From Hyphodiscus hymeniophilus (Eukaryota > Ascomycota > Leotiomycetes > Helotiales > Hyphodiscaceae): a stretch of DNA of 64,000 nucleotides. Within the stretch, counting starts at the first letter, position 1, and each line of letters starts with the position of its first letter. A program made the translations under genes and the position numbers. Positions 12,591 through 23,050 of this stretch are shown here, piece after piece. The notes beneath the pieces were generated by a model. That model made no database searches. It worked only from the letters and a program-made list of their open reading frames with translations, and was not told the origin of the DNA. The DNA lies in assembly GCA_016508695.1 (NCBI GenBank), contig VNKQ01000003.1, positions 1,302,001 through 1,366,000 on the forward strand, written 5' to 3'.

Positions 12591-13112
12591 TAGTATAGTA
12601 GGGAAAGCTTCCTAGATGTATACCTGTGTGTAAGATTAACCAAGTTGTTTTAGCTGGGAGGCAAGTTGTTATAGCCCGACCCTTGTTTTTTATCTTTAAA
12701 GTACGTAAATTATAAATAAATATTAAAGTATAATTAAAATCTTTTTATATAACTATAAAATTCACATGAGTACTTAGGTATAAACTACTAATAATAGCTA
12801 GTTTAACTAAAGTAACTGGGACTAGAGCTAAATAACTTCAGTTATAATTCAGTCTTTAACATATACACTAAATTATGATTTTATAGCTTAGTTTAGATCA
12901 AACTATAAGATGTAAGTAGTCTGGCCAGTTTCCTCTTATTAAGGGCATACCAATCAATTTCTCGTACCTGAAAAATTATTATATTTTAAACTAAGTATAC
13001 TAGTAAAGAATAGGAGGGGGAAAATTAAGCTTAAAATACAATTTTTTTTTTCTATTTCTAAGTATGACCGAATTATTTATTATATGCTTATTCCTTCTGG
13101 TACTCCCAATAT
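12591..13112. other. Transition zone downstream of the amidase
   Basis: Composition shifts from transposon to ordinary sequence. At 12642-12682 there is a stretch ending ATAGCCCGACCC that resembles a diverged right terminal repeat of the 8-bp-duplication family, without a matching left end. The remainder is AT-rich 3' flank of the minus-strand amidase. I see no gene. Confidence 0.5.
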
Positions 13113-14761
13113 TCATCCAATGACTGGAGCTTTTCGAGCTTGTGTAAGTAATTCAATACCATATGCTAACTCCAGTAACTTCTGCTCGGAGTATGGAATA
13201 CCAAGTAGTTCTAGCCCTACCGGTAACCCAGCCTCTGTAAATCCCACTGGCACGGATATAGCAGGCTGTCTGACTGGAATATGCAGAAGTCAGTAAATGT
13301 ACTAGAATATGCCTGAGAGGTATAAGACGAATAGTGGATAAAGGGAAAGTGGAATCTTCCAATGGGATGCATGATCTCAGATGAATGTTATCCTTACGTT
13401 GACTACCAATGATAGTATTTGTCGGAAAGCTGTCACTGAATCTAGTGCCAAGCACATCCTGAATTGTCGGTGCAGGAATCCGGACACTTGGGTATGCAAT
13501 CGCATCGAGGTTGTGCTCGGCCATAATACCAATGACGATACGCTGAAAGTCATCTCGCTCATCCAACCGAGCTGCATAGCTTGGGTCGTCATATGGATGC
13601 TTGACCCCAGTCGCAAGCTTGTCAAACAGAGGAAGTGCCCGATGAAAGTTCTTATTGGCATGGATTCCTTCTAGTGTCAACCCTTTGATAATGGGGTGGG
13701 CAGAGAGGAAGCTGTCGATATCGTAACGTGATCTGGACATATACGTTGACGTAAAATCCAGATAATGGCTCAAGTTTGGAATCTCGACATCGACGAAAGT
13801 AGTACCGGTGATGAGCTGTGATAGTGCCTTTCTCACGACTTTGTTGACGGCTGCGCACTCAACGTCGGAGTCCGGACCAAATACACAACCGAGCACGCCA
13901 ATACGAGCTTGAGAGATCAGGCCACCTGAAAGGTTCGCGGCATAACTCCCACCTATGGGAGGCCCAGCTATTGAAGTAGCTGCAGTGTAGGGGTCCTTCG
14001 GATCATAGCCTACCAAAGCATCAAGCATCAAGGCAGCATCTCGCACTGTTCTCGTCATTGGCCCAGGAGTATCCTGCGTCTTCACGAGAGGAGAGAGGCC
14101 GCTTCTTGAGACAAGGCCGACAGTCGGACGAAGGCCCACAAGATTGCAAAAAGATGCTGGCACTCTGATCGAGCCGCCGGTGTCCTCGCCAACACCGATA
14201 AGTCCATAGTTGGCGGCAATTGCAGCCCCTGTCCCTGCACTACTACCGCCGGTTTCCCTGGCAGTGTCATAAGGATTCAATGTCTCCCCACTAAGAGAGG
14301 ATGTAGAATTGAATGATGCTGCAAAATCTATTGAGAAGAGTTAGCAGGGTTACCCGACTGGAGATAATGAACACACCAGGCATGGTGCTTTTCGCCAAAA
14401 TAATTGCTCCTGCTTCCCGGAGCTTTCTGACCAGAGTGGCATCTTCCAATGGGACATGCCTAGAACTTATGTTCCCATAGGCCGTCTCCAGCCCCTTGGT
14501 ATCGCATTGATCCTTTACAATTGTCGGAATTCCGTGAAGCGCCCCGACAAATGCTCCGTGGGTTTTGAAATATGCATCTAGAGCATCTGCTTCTCCCAAA
14601 GCAAGCGGCGATACTATTGTGATTGCATTTAATTTTGGCCCAACCTGGTCAAGACGCTCGATTCGTTTGATGTAGGCATCTACAAGTTGGCGGCACGTGT
14701 AAGCCCCACTCTTGAAGTCGGCGTGGACTTGGTCGATTGTTAGCTCGTCGATCGAAATCAT
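13113..14761 (-). CDS. Amidase, amidase-signature family
   Basis: Three exons, complement(13113-13273, 13398-14327, 14377-14761), encode 491 residues. Introns of 49 and 124 bp have GT-AG ends and restore one frame. The signature stretch begins GGSSAGTG (residues 155-162) and continues to GEDTGGSIR; by family knowledge the catalytic triad would be Lys83, Ser157 and Ser181, and the spacing (74 and 24 residues) fits. These enzymes hydrolyse carboxamides to acid and ammonia. The usual C-terminal GLPVGLELLG-like segment is found only after removing the second intron, without which the frame runs into unrelated sequence. No signal peptide or membrane segment is evident. It is the first intact gene beside the AT-rich block. 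The substrate is unknown. Confidence 0.9.
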
Positions 14762-16448
14762 GCTGAACGAAGTCTAATATTTTGATCTATGTAGGAATAT
14801 GATTGGGATGTAGGGTACAGAGGCCGCAATGTCGGTCGCGAGGGTTTTATAAGTCTACAGAGCACTTTGTGGACGACCTGGTATATCTGAGGCGACGGGC
14901 GCCGGCGGCTTCTGCCTAAGGTAAGGTACCTAGCGGCGTCCGAATGTAAAAGTGGGGGCCAGTACGGAAAGCATCACTAACGCAGACTTTATAACTAGCA
15001 AAGCGAGTATCAAAAGTGAATTGCAAGCTACCAACTCAGGACTTTTCAAAGTAGAACACGAGTCTGAGGTGATTCTGATTCAGCTTTACATATTCGGAGC
15101 CAATTCGAAAGACGGACTGGCATGAGAAAAGACTTCGACATATGTATAACGTCCCAGGCTTATTGACTTCAATGTTCTCTGTTAAGTCCTCTCTTATGCC
15201 CAAACAAACTATTATAGGGTGAAAAGCAGAGGATGCCAGGGAAAACGCATGCCAGCTGTCAAAAACGTCGTGGAAAACCAGGGAATCGCGAAATCATCCC
15301 ACAACCGTACAACAGGGAGAGGGTGTGCAGCGTAGCGCCTGCTTCGCCTTCCACTGTAAAACGTTCTTGTAAAATATTCTAAACAAGTTCATTTCGACAA
15401 TACAATAAGCCACAGCCATGTAATGCCTTGCAAGTATTCTGGTAATCGGTATAACGGGGAAGCAAGGCGGAGCAACTATCAACACCCTGATCTCTCGTGA
15501 TCCTTAAAGCGACCTCAATACAATAGCACTGACATGTGAACTCACCGTAGTTGCATCTCCACAAAGTAACTCTCAAGCCTTGGGGCTCTCCCTGCCTCAA
15601 GTTTCATGGCAAACGGCCCACCTCCAAGAGTTGGAAGAGTCTTATTTCTCAGTGTCATGAGAGCTGTCTTTGACGAAGGCAATGATTATCGCACCTCTTG
15701 CGAGCATATTGAAACTTGACTTGAGGCCTTTGCTGGATATGAAGATGGAAGGGAGAAGAAGCGGAGATATGGTGGCCGAGATCGTCTGGAAATTTTGATT
15801 ATTAGACGCCGATTCATTTCAACGGCGTCGAGCCTTGCATGGTCTCCTCTTCCCCCCGAGCAATACGGTCTGGTAAAGCATTTGCCATGGTTGTTGGGGT
15901 TCAAGGAAGGAGCTATGGTACTAGGCTCTGACTTGTACTTAACCTAGTATCGTATATCTTAGACAATCAAGCGCCATCAACCTTAACTTGTCGTTATCCC
16001 AACAATGGTGGTCAGTCGTTTAAGGTCCATGCCTATTCTCTTCCAGGAACGTTTTGACGGCACAGTCCATTCAGGTTACGCGTCATCTCGGTCTTTCGCC
16101 GAGAGAGACCACGCCCAGAATGAATTCCTCTACCAAAGCCTGAGCGGGAACAGAGCTTGATCAGAGTGAGCAAAGCCCGGGTCCGTCGTCGGAACAAACG
16201 GTCCAGGGCCCCCAAAAGACTCTGGTGAGATACTCAGGTCTGTAGTGCCACCATTTGCGAACACCAATCATCTGAACACTTTCCAAGTACCCGCTGTGGT
16301 GTATGAATAGTATTTGATCCACTCCTAGCCTTATCTGTCTGGGAAATACAGCTCAACGTTCCATGTATTCGAGTACTTCGTCTCTGAGAAACCATGCAAT
16401 ACAAGACCCCGGCTTATTGCTGCCTCAATGGCGATCCCATCTTCCGGG
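14762..16448. other. Gene-free interval upstream of the amidase
   Basis: The interval contains the amidase promoter and only short ORFs in all frames without domain-like sequence. A TACCTAG-type motif cluster (14915-14933) lies about 155 bp upstream of the amidase start. Nothing else is supportable. Confidence 0.5.
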
Positions 16449-17330
16449 CTATGGCTTGCCACTACTCTGTTTTTTTTCTCTGGGGTCCTGGCTCGTCCGG
16501 TGAAGCAGCATGTTCAGAACGCTAGAGGTGACACCTAACATCCGGCCAACCCTCAGGTAGCTACGTTTAAACCGATACATGCTGTCCAGAAAAGTTCTAG
16601 GCGTCTCGTCTCGAAGTGTACGAATAACTTGGACTATACTCGAAATAGAGGTGAGTGGCAAAGCAGCCACGTCTGGCCAGGATGTAGGGTATCGCACTGG
16701 TCCCACCTTTCCAGCAGCCTCGAGGCATGCCCTAGAGATAGTTCCAATACGGGTCCGAGACCCTGATTTCCTGGGGGTCTGGATGTCCAGGGATCATGGC
16801 GAGCAGATCCGTGGCTCGTAGGAAGATAAACGCGCAGGTGAGCTCGTTTTGGAGTCATAGCCGCAGACTCCGATTCGATGCCATGATCAAGCGAAGAGCC
16901 TGCTGTCTCCATCCAGATGATAGTCGGATTCCTTTCCGGCTTCCTCTGTTTCTATATCAAGCGCACAAGATGCCCTCGGGGACAAAGCTAGAAAATACTC
17001 CGTCGTTCGCTTGATGTTGGGCAGCTCGACTCGTCGAAACCCGAGTAATTTGTCGCTGAACTCCAAGAAGGTGTTGCTCATCTGCTCGATGATATTCTCG
17101 AGGTCTGAGATCTTGCTCTCCAACCCCCAACATGTTGTCCTTACGCTGTCTGGTTGCTGTCTGTGCGCGACGTACCCTAGCTCTTTGAAGCTTTACTTTC
17201 AGAATCATTCCTTAGTTCCCCGAGACATCCCACGTATCAACAAGGGACCTACATTGATATCGACATCTCCCCTTTCTTTCAGTGGCCTACCGCGCGGTCG
17301 AGAACTGGCTCTGTCTTTCCAAGGCGGGGC
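16449..17330 (-). pseudogene. Broken bZIP-type transcription factor
   Basis: Pieces of a fungal bZIP-like regulator appear in successive minus frames. A GRP-type AT-hook core lies near 17284-17300. A basic region (RRAQTATRQRKDN, about 17150) continues as a leucine-zipper-like segment (LESKISDLENIIEQMSNTFL) only if a run of five Gs near 17127 loses one base. Further on, a segment starting ELTCAFIF hits an in-frame TAG near 16735, and the following ISRACLEAAG stretch is in another frame down to 16449. The AT-hook, basic region, and IEQMxxxFLxFxD pattern is what known proteins of this fungal family show. At least two frame changes and several stops argue for a pseudogene. Sequencing error or unusual introns are less likely alternatives. 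Confidence 0.55.
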
Positions 17331-17536
17331 AGAGGACGTAGCAAGTGCCGAAACCGGGAAATATGCCAAACAACATTTCTAAAGCTGCCCGGGAGTTAAC
17401 AAGATATATCATTCCGGCGAGGTCCAGTAGCTCTGGTGGCTGGCTGGCTACCTTGTCCTCGTACGGTTTGGCGGTGGTGGTTCTGGTGGTTGTCAGTTGA
17501 AGATTATTCAGCGACTCACTGCAGATCACCAGAAAT

Positions 17537-17569
17537 ACCTACCTACCTTACCTTAGGTACCTAGGTCGG
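17537..17569. promoter_or_regulatory. TACCTA/TAGGTA motif cluster before UTP15
   Basis: Overlapping copies of ACCTACC, TTAGGTACCTA and CTAGGTC lie about 210-245 bp upstream of the UTP15 start. Similar clusters occur at 14915-14933, 29889-29909, 35214-35243 and 49864-49985, mostly in intergenic DNA near gene starts. A regulatory role is a guess from recurrence. Confidence 0.35.
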
Positions 17570-17780
17570 CTCGTAGGTTACAAGGTATTAGGGTACCCGA
17601 CCCGACATCCGAAGAGCGGCGCCTGTGTGTACAGATGCCGGATCTAGACTAAAAAAGTCCGAGCGCAAAAAATAAAAAATAACTTGGATATCTGATATCT
17701 AGGCAATTTTGGTTTCGACCTCGAATTTTATCTCCCAATCCTTCTCCAATCCAGTTATCCCCCCCAATGTTGTCTGCAGC

Positions 17781-19382
17781 ATGGCCGCTCCAATTTCAAA
17801 GCTTCAACAAGTGAAGCTGCTCAGCGGACCTTCGCCAATAACCCCGGAGCAGCAATACTGGAAATCCTTCAAATCCTCGCAAAACGTTCCCTCTCAGTCT
17901 CCAGTAACTCACATCTCCTTCCCTCCGCCGCCGAGCAATCCTCTTGCACCCTCTGCCAATGACTATTTTGCCGTCACTACAGGCACTCGAGTGCAGATAT
18001 TCTCCATCCGAACTCGAAAGCTCGTCAAGACCATCACTCGATTCTCGGACATTGCGCACAGTGGAGAGATTCGCAAAGATGGGCGTGTCATGGTGGCTGG
18101 TGATGAGACGGGAAAAATACAGGTCTTCGATGTGAATTCGAGGGCGATTTTGAAGACATGGGAAGACCACAAGCAGCCAGTATGGACCGTGAAATTCTCG
18201 CCGACCGAGTTGACAACTCTTATGAGCGCCAGTGACGATCGCACTGTTCGATTATGGGATCTGCCAAGCCAGGAGAGCACTACAACGTTTGTTGGGCATG
18301 CGGACTATGTCAGGAGCGGAAGTTTCTTGCCGGGGACGATGTCGCACATGATTGTCACTGGAAGTTATGATGAGACAGTCAGACTATGGGATCCAAGAGT
18401 GCCGAACCGAGCAGCGATGATATTCAAGCATGCTGCGCCAGTGGAATTCGTACTACCTATGCCATCTGGAACAACTGTGCTAGCTTCTGCCGATAACCAG
18501 ATCTCAGTCTTAGACCTGGTTGCGGGGAAGCCTCTTCAGATCCTCAAGAACCATCAAAAGACGGTTACATCATTGTGCCTTGCGTCAAATGGCACAAGAC
18601 TAGTCAGTGGAGGTCTGGATGGCCACGTCAAGGTTTTTGAAACTACTGGTTGGAATGTCGTTTCCGGTTCGAAATACCGTTCGCCCGTTCTGGCAGTCAA
18701 TGTTATCAGCTCCGGCTCAAGTCATGAAGACAAGCATTTGGTTGTGGGTATGCAATCCGGCATTCTGTCAATTCGAACACGGCTTTCAGGACAGCAAAAA
18801 GTCAAAGAGCGGGAACGGGCGAAGGAGATGCAGGCCCTGATCGAGGGAACACTGGATGACTATGATAAGCTGGCCAATAAGAAGAAGCGGTCAAGGGGAG
18901 TTGAGAAGAGGCTCAGAGGTATGAACTTCATGGGTGAAGGTGCGGATGTCATAATCGAAGGAAATGAACAAAAGCGAAAGGTTGGAGCTACCTGGGAGAA
19001 CGATCTTCGACAAGGACGTTATGTTCAGGCGCTCGACTACGTGTTGGATCAGAATGTTTCCGCAAATACCGTCCTGACGCTCTTGACAGCTCTGCGGCAT
19101 CGAAGTGCAATGCGAGCAGCTCTTCAGGGACGAGATGAACGCACGGTTCAGCCAATATTCAGATGGGTCATCAAACATATCACAGATCCTCGTTATATGA
19201 GCATATGTGTAGATGCCGCACTGTTATTGCTGGATATTTACTCTGAGCATTTGGGAGGTTCTGCTGAATTAGAAAATACCGTCAAGTTGCTCCATCGGAG
19301 GGTGAGAACTGAGGTGGAGAGGTCACAACAAGCATGTCAGACGAGTGGGATGCTGGAAATGCTGATGGTTAAAATGCCATGA
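17781..19382 (+). CDS. UTP15: U3 snoRNP protein UTP15
   Basis: A single-exon gene of 533 residues. Utp15 is a WD40 subunit of the t-UTP part of the small-subunit processome, in the nucleolus, needed for pre-18S rRNA processing and linked to rDNA transcription. The N-terminal part reads as WD40 repeats (for example SASDDRTVRLWDLPS and TGSYDETVRLWDPR, roughly residues 90-330). The C-terminal third, from about GATWENDLRQGRYVQALDYVL to the end, matches the alpha-helical Utp15 C-terminal domain. The open frame extends 24 codons upstream without an ATG, so the start is set at the ATG of MAAPISKLQ. A Lys/Arg-rich linker separates the two domains. It lies between two pseudogenes yet is intact. Confidence 0.93.
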   Translation: MAAPISKLQQVKLLSGPSPITPEQQYWKSFKSSQNVPSQSPVTHISFPPPPSNPLAPSANDYFAVTTGTRVQIFSIRTRKLVKTITRFSDIAHSGEIRKDGRVMVAGDETGKIQVFDVNSRAILKTWEDHKQPVWTVKFSPTELTTLMSASDDRTVRLWDLPSQESTTTFVGHADYVRSGSFLPGTMSHMIVTGSYDETVRLWDPRVPNRAAMIFKHAAPVEFVLPMPSGTTVLASADNQISVLDLVAGKPLQILKNHQKTVTSLCLASNGTRLVSGGLDGHVKVFETTGWNVVSGSKYRSPVLAVNVISSGSSHEDKHLVVGMQSGILSIRTRLSGQQKVKERERAKEMQALIEGTLDDYDKLANKKKRSRGVEKRLRGMNFMGEGADVIIEGNEQKRKVGATWENDLRQGRYVQALDYVLDQNVSANTVLTLLTALRHRSAMRAALQGRDERTVQPIFRWVIKHITDPRYMSICVDAALLLLDIYSEHLGGSAELENTVKLLHRRVRTEVERSQQACQTSGMLEMLMVKMP

Positions 19383-19799
19383 TCATATATAAAAGGATAG
19401 CTTGTTGCATAGCGTTGGCGTTTGGGTTAGGCTGATAGAAGGGTGATATCGTGGAGCAGGTACATCACCAGAGCAGGTCTGCTTCCGACCCTGCAAATTA
19501 CCCCACACCGAATATTGAAAATACGTACACATGTCCGTTCCATCCATTCACCAATCCATCGTTCTAATTCGTGGCTTACAGTCTGGCCTTAATCGACCTT
19601 GCTCTACGCATACTTCCCTATCGTACAAATCGTTGGAGAGATTCGGTGTACGACCTTCTCTTCTGCGATTTCTTGTACGATTACGACACAAGAATCCATC
19701 CTCAATCATTGGAAATCATTTTAAAGCCCAGAAGTTTATTAGGCATTCAAAACATCTGAGCAATTTGAATATCTGTGGCGTGGTCTCCCTTTAAGATTG
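19383..19799. other. UTP15 3' flank
   Basis: Short overlapping ORFs only. No domain, repeat or RNA gene is recognisable. Confidence 0.5.
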
Positions 19800-20602
19800 A
19801 TGGTGAACGATGAAGCTCCCTCCAAAATCAAGGGGATTTACGACTTCACAGATCAGGTGGCTCTTCTCACGGAATTGGATACGTAGGAGAAAGGTGGGAA
19901 ATGGGAATCGCCATTGCTATACTGCTTGACCGCCAAGGAGCCACCATCTTTGGCTGCGATATCTGCCTTGAAGCCGCTAATACATGCAAAGATTTTAACA
20001 GACGTCCCCGAAACATGCATCACGGTTATGCATAACGATGTAAACTCCTCGAAATTAGTGAGCAATTTGAACCTCTTGAACGGCCGAATCGATATCCTAA
20101 CCAATGACGTCGGTCGAAGTGAACCTTTGCGATTCTGCTTCCATTAGTGGGGAAGTTTGGGCTGCCCAAGTCGATGTGAACCTCCACTTGTCTATCTGAC
20201 CAATCATCTCGTCCTTCCCATTATGGCTTCCCAAAAGACCGGTATCAATATCGTCAAAATTAGTTCTGTCTCTGGCTTACGCTATACCGGAGATGTAAGT
20301 GGCTTATTCTACTACGAAAGCCGCCGTCCTTTCATTCACAGAGACCACGACTGTAGTATATACAGACAACGGAGTGAGACAACGTGGTAGTCCTAGGGTG
20401 GATCAATACGCCATTTGTGAAGGTGTTGGCTGAGAATCTTGCAGGGGAGGATTGTGAGGGGTATTGTATTAAGGGATCAACAGGGCCCTATGGAAGATAC
20501 GCTCGGCTTGGGGTGTTGCTAATGCTGCTTTGTTCTTGGCTAGTAAGGAGGCGTTTGTTTGTAGTTGATGGGGGACTTATGTTGAGCACGGGAAGAGGAT
20601 GA
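19800..20602 (+). pseudogene. Broken short-chain dehydrogenase/reductase
   Basis: Successive frames carry the landmarks of a classical SDR in the right order: a start MVNDEAPSKIKG with DFTDQVALLT (19800 on), an IAILLDRQGATIFGCDI stretch (Rossmann fold), NGRIDILTNDVG (equivalent of the NNAG motif), INIVKISSVSGLRYTGD, then AYSTTKAAV with the Tyr-x3-Lys catalytic pair (about 20299-20328), INTPFVKVLAE and LFVVDGGLMLSTGRG at the end (20602). The normal TGGGxGIG cofactor loop is shortened and followed by a stop in frame. At least four frame changes separate the pieces and none coincides with a clear intron. SDRs of this type reduce or oxidise small alcohols or ketones with NAD(P). The copy cannot make a functional enzyme as written. 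Confidence 0.8.
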
Positions 20603-20852
20603 GTGGGGTAAATTGGGTCATCATTCAGACTGCTCAAACTAAGTGACCGAATTGAACCTCTTGCAAGCCCCTGCTTATTCTAGTCCTCCCAATTTAGATG
20701 ATCCGTTCTAGTGGTATTCTTTGAAAGACTCCTTGGTTACTGACCAATCTATTCAAACAGCTCATATGAAAATTCAGACATGTTTGAATGCGTGAGCTTT
20801 CAAACTGGTCGTTGATCGCTAAACTTGGTGTGCAATCTCATCTTCGCCAAGC

Positions 20853-21801
20853 TTACACAACACTGCCAGGTTCCAGAGCAGGCTCGTTCGCTTTCCTTTC
20901 TATTTTCTCTACTAACCCCTCGCCAACATGACTCGAATCCACCTCCCTGGCATGGCTTTTCTTGACCTTCCCCAGGACAATGAAATTGTATATAATAAAA
21001 AGAATGCCTGTAATGACCATGCATGCACCCGTCACAATGGCGGTAACTTTCGCTGTGATGCTCTGTGAAGATGATTAGCGATATGTACTTTGCTCAAGTC
21101 TTGTGGTAATGGGAAGACGTACCCAGGTCCCGCCCTGCTGCGAGTATACGTTGATCAACGTAGAGATTAACCCCGCGAAGCTGTTAAGACATCCGGGCAA
21201 GAAAATCTTATTAAGCAACCACACGAAGTTCTGTCTCCAGCGCCACCATAGCCCTAAATCGAGTCAGCATAGAAGCAAACAATTGAGATCTCCAATATGT
21301 ACAGATCATCCCTCCCGCCCCAATACCACTACACATACCAGCCACAATAAGCAGCTGAACATGTTTAACGCTCCTCAAGATATTTGCCGCAGTCTGACTA
21401 TGAATATTCAGATCATTGCCCAGACTGGAAATACTCGTAAACGTTCCCGGAAATACCAAGAAACCTGCAAGAAGAATCCAAGTGAAGAAAGATATCAGTA
21501 TATTATGTAGCCGCGGAATTGTATCGAGAGAGAGTAGCATATCCATGTAGCGTGTCTGAACCGAGTTCTGGCGGTTGAGTTGTCCCGGAAGAGTGTTGGA
21601 GGAGTTCGAGGGGCCGGTTAAGGAGAGCTCTGTGTGTTGCTGGTTGAAGTGGCCATGGCGGAACGGTATGTGTGAATGAGGGAGATGTATGTGATGGTGA
21701 TTGGTTCCTGGGTCGAATGTTGTTGTTGCGCTTCTGTTCAAATGCTTGGATGAGCCATTTTGATTGCTGTGGCTGAAAGGGAGGGTATCAGACCGTCCCA
21801 T
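20853..21801 (-). CDS. Four-helix membrane protein, unknown function
   Basis: Three exons, complement(20853-21062, 21123-21253, 21303-21801), give 279 residues. The introns (60 and 49 bp) have GT-AG ends, with CTGAC (49-bp intron) and CTAAT (60-bp intron) branch-point sequences. The first about 90 residues are polar and rich in Ser, Asn, His and Thr. Four hydrophobic segments follow: ILISFFTWILLAGFLVF, VQLLIVAGMCSGIGAGG, a segment around FLPGCLNSFAGLISTLINVY, and AIVTGACMVITGILFIIYNF. A charged C-terminal tail (KVKKSH onward) closes the protein. The last helix is visible only after removing the second intron. I recognise no named family; conserved hypothetical membrane proteins of this plan occur in filamentous ascomycetes. 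It runs toward the SDR pseudogene. Confidence 0.8.
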
Positions 21802-23050
21802 AGTAGCTGATTAGACTTGGGGAGCCTAGTGTGTTGCGATGAGATTGGTGTAATGAGCATCTGAAGACAGCGCTTTGGAGATTCGGTCTCAAGAGTAGTA
21901 AATAGACCGAAGACAAAGATAAGGAGAATGCAAGAAAAGATAAGCTAGAGCATGGAGACTAGACGCTACATTTGTACCTCTGTAGACGGCTACTCTCAAA
22001 AACGCGCCATATCCTGTTATCGTCGTAGTAGACAAGAGAGGGCTTGATATCTGTCCTATCTGTCTAGGCATGGCACCACCCATTATGAAGAGGTTCGTGC
22101 CGCTGGGGGTTGACCATTCAAGTCCTCTCATCCAATCGATCGCCGGTCTCTTGGTGAAGTTGAAGAAGGTCTAGAGGTCGAAAGTTGGTTTCTCGCTTGT
22201 TTGACAGGTTGCGCCAGTGAGGACCCTGGCGCTTGTATGCACGGTGACGACGCGGGGATCCCTCGCGACGAGGACATGGAACGTGCAGGCCAAAACACGC
22301 AAAACTCAAAGAACATTAAAAACCTACTAATTACATGCCTTATTATGATACAATACCGCAGCCAAAAACCCTAGTTTTTTATAAGAGTAAATATTTCGAA
22401 GACAAGGTTGATTGCCGTCTTGTTTTGGAAGTGAAACAATTTGTTTTTAAAATCTGAATAAGACCTTGATTCTGGTGTGCCACTTATTACCCGATGCTAG
22501 AGATGCGGTACCGTTTCAGTGGGCGAGGAGAGGAACAGCTGTGACGGTGGCTGTGTTCATTGCCATTCCGAAGTTGAAAGCGAACATAGGTATTGGGATT
22601 CGGGTTGGAAGCGTCGTTGGCAACGGCAGAATTCTGCAGTAAGCCATTGGATGATTACAATCAAGTCATTGCGACACCAAAGTCGATGACATGAGGTCCT
22701 CCAAAACCCCGTTCTGCACTCGATCCAGGCAAAGAACGTAACGATAGGACGGCAGGACTGGTAGGAGAGACCTCAGGATTCAAACGGAGATGAGTAATTG
22801 AGGCACGAGGCATTGAGGGTGAAGCTTTGCGCAAGACAACGAGGGGCACTGTTGCTGCGTTGGAACGTTGGAACGTTGGTAGTCTTTCGAGTGATTGGGA
22901 AGAACTCGGACGGCGCAATCTAAAATAAGTCACCATAAATTGAAAGGGAGAAGAGGGAGAAGAAAAATGCAAGTTGAGTTAAATTCGCATTGCAAATTAT
23001 TCATACCCCTTAGGAAACACCATATGAGTAACCATCGAGCCACATTAGGG
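21802..23050. other. Interval between membrane-protein gene and PRP24
   Basis: It holds the promoter of the minus-strand membrane protein and the 3' flank of PRP24. A 103-codon minus ORF (22661-22972) directly downstream of PRP24 is Ser/Pro/Arg-rich without domain character and is probably 3' untranslated sequence. No gene is supported. Confidence 0.5.

Larger units (their letters stand above)
1..12700. repeat. AT-rich, RIP-degraded repeat block
   Basis: The block is dominated by A and T, with TAA/TTA in all frames, no long ORF, and very few CpA or TpG dinucleotides (the first two 60-base rows contain none). That is the expected footprint of fungal repeat-induced point mutation, which turns CpA into TpA on either strand. 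The likely origin is old retrotransposon sequence, but no protein domain can be read with confidence. Stretches that keep CpA/TpG and higher GC (5418-6358, 10400-11900, 11960-12690) are later DNA-transposon insertions. Composition changes to normal at about 12,700. Confidence 0.85.

Noticed and set aside
11283..12690. Treating 11058 to 12682 as one MITE with both ends
   Set aside because: The flanking 8-mers do not match and the right-hand repeat at 12642-12682 is too different from the left end.
13381..13674. 97-codon plus ORF
   Set aside because: Lies opposite the amidase exon and has no domain.
22661..22972. 103-codon minus ORF downstream of PRP24
   Set aside because: No domain, biased Ser/Pro/Arg composition; more likely 3' untranslated sequence.
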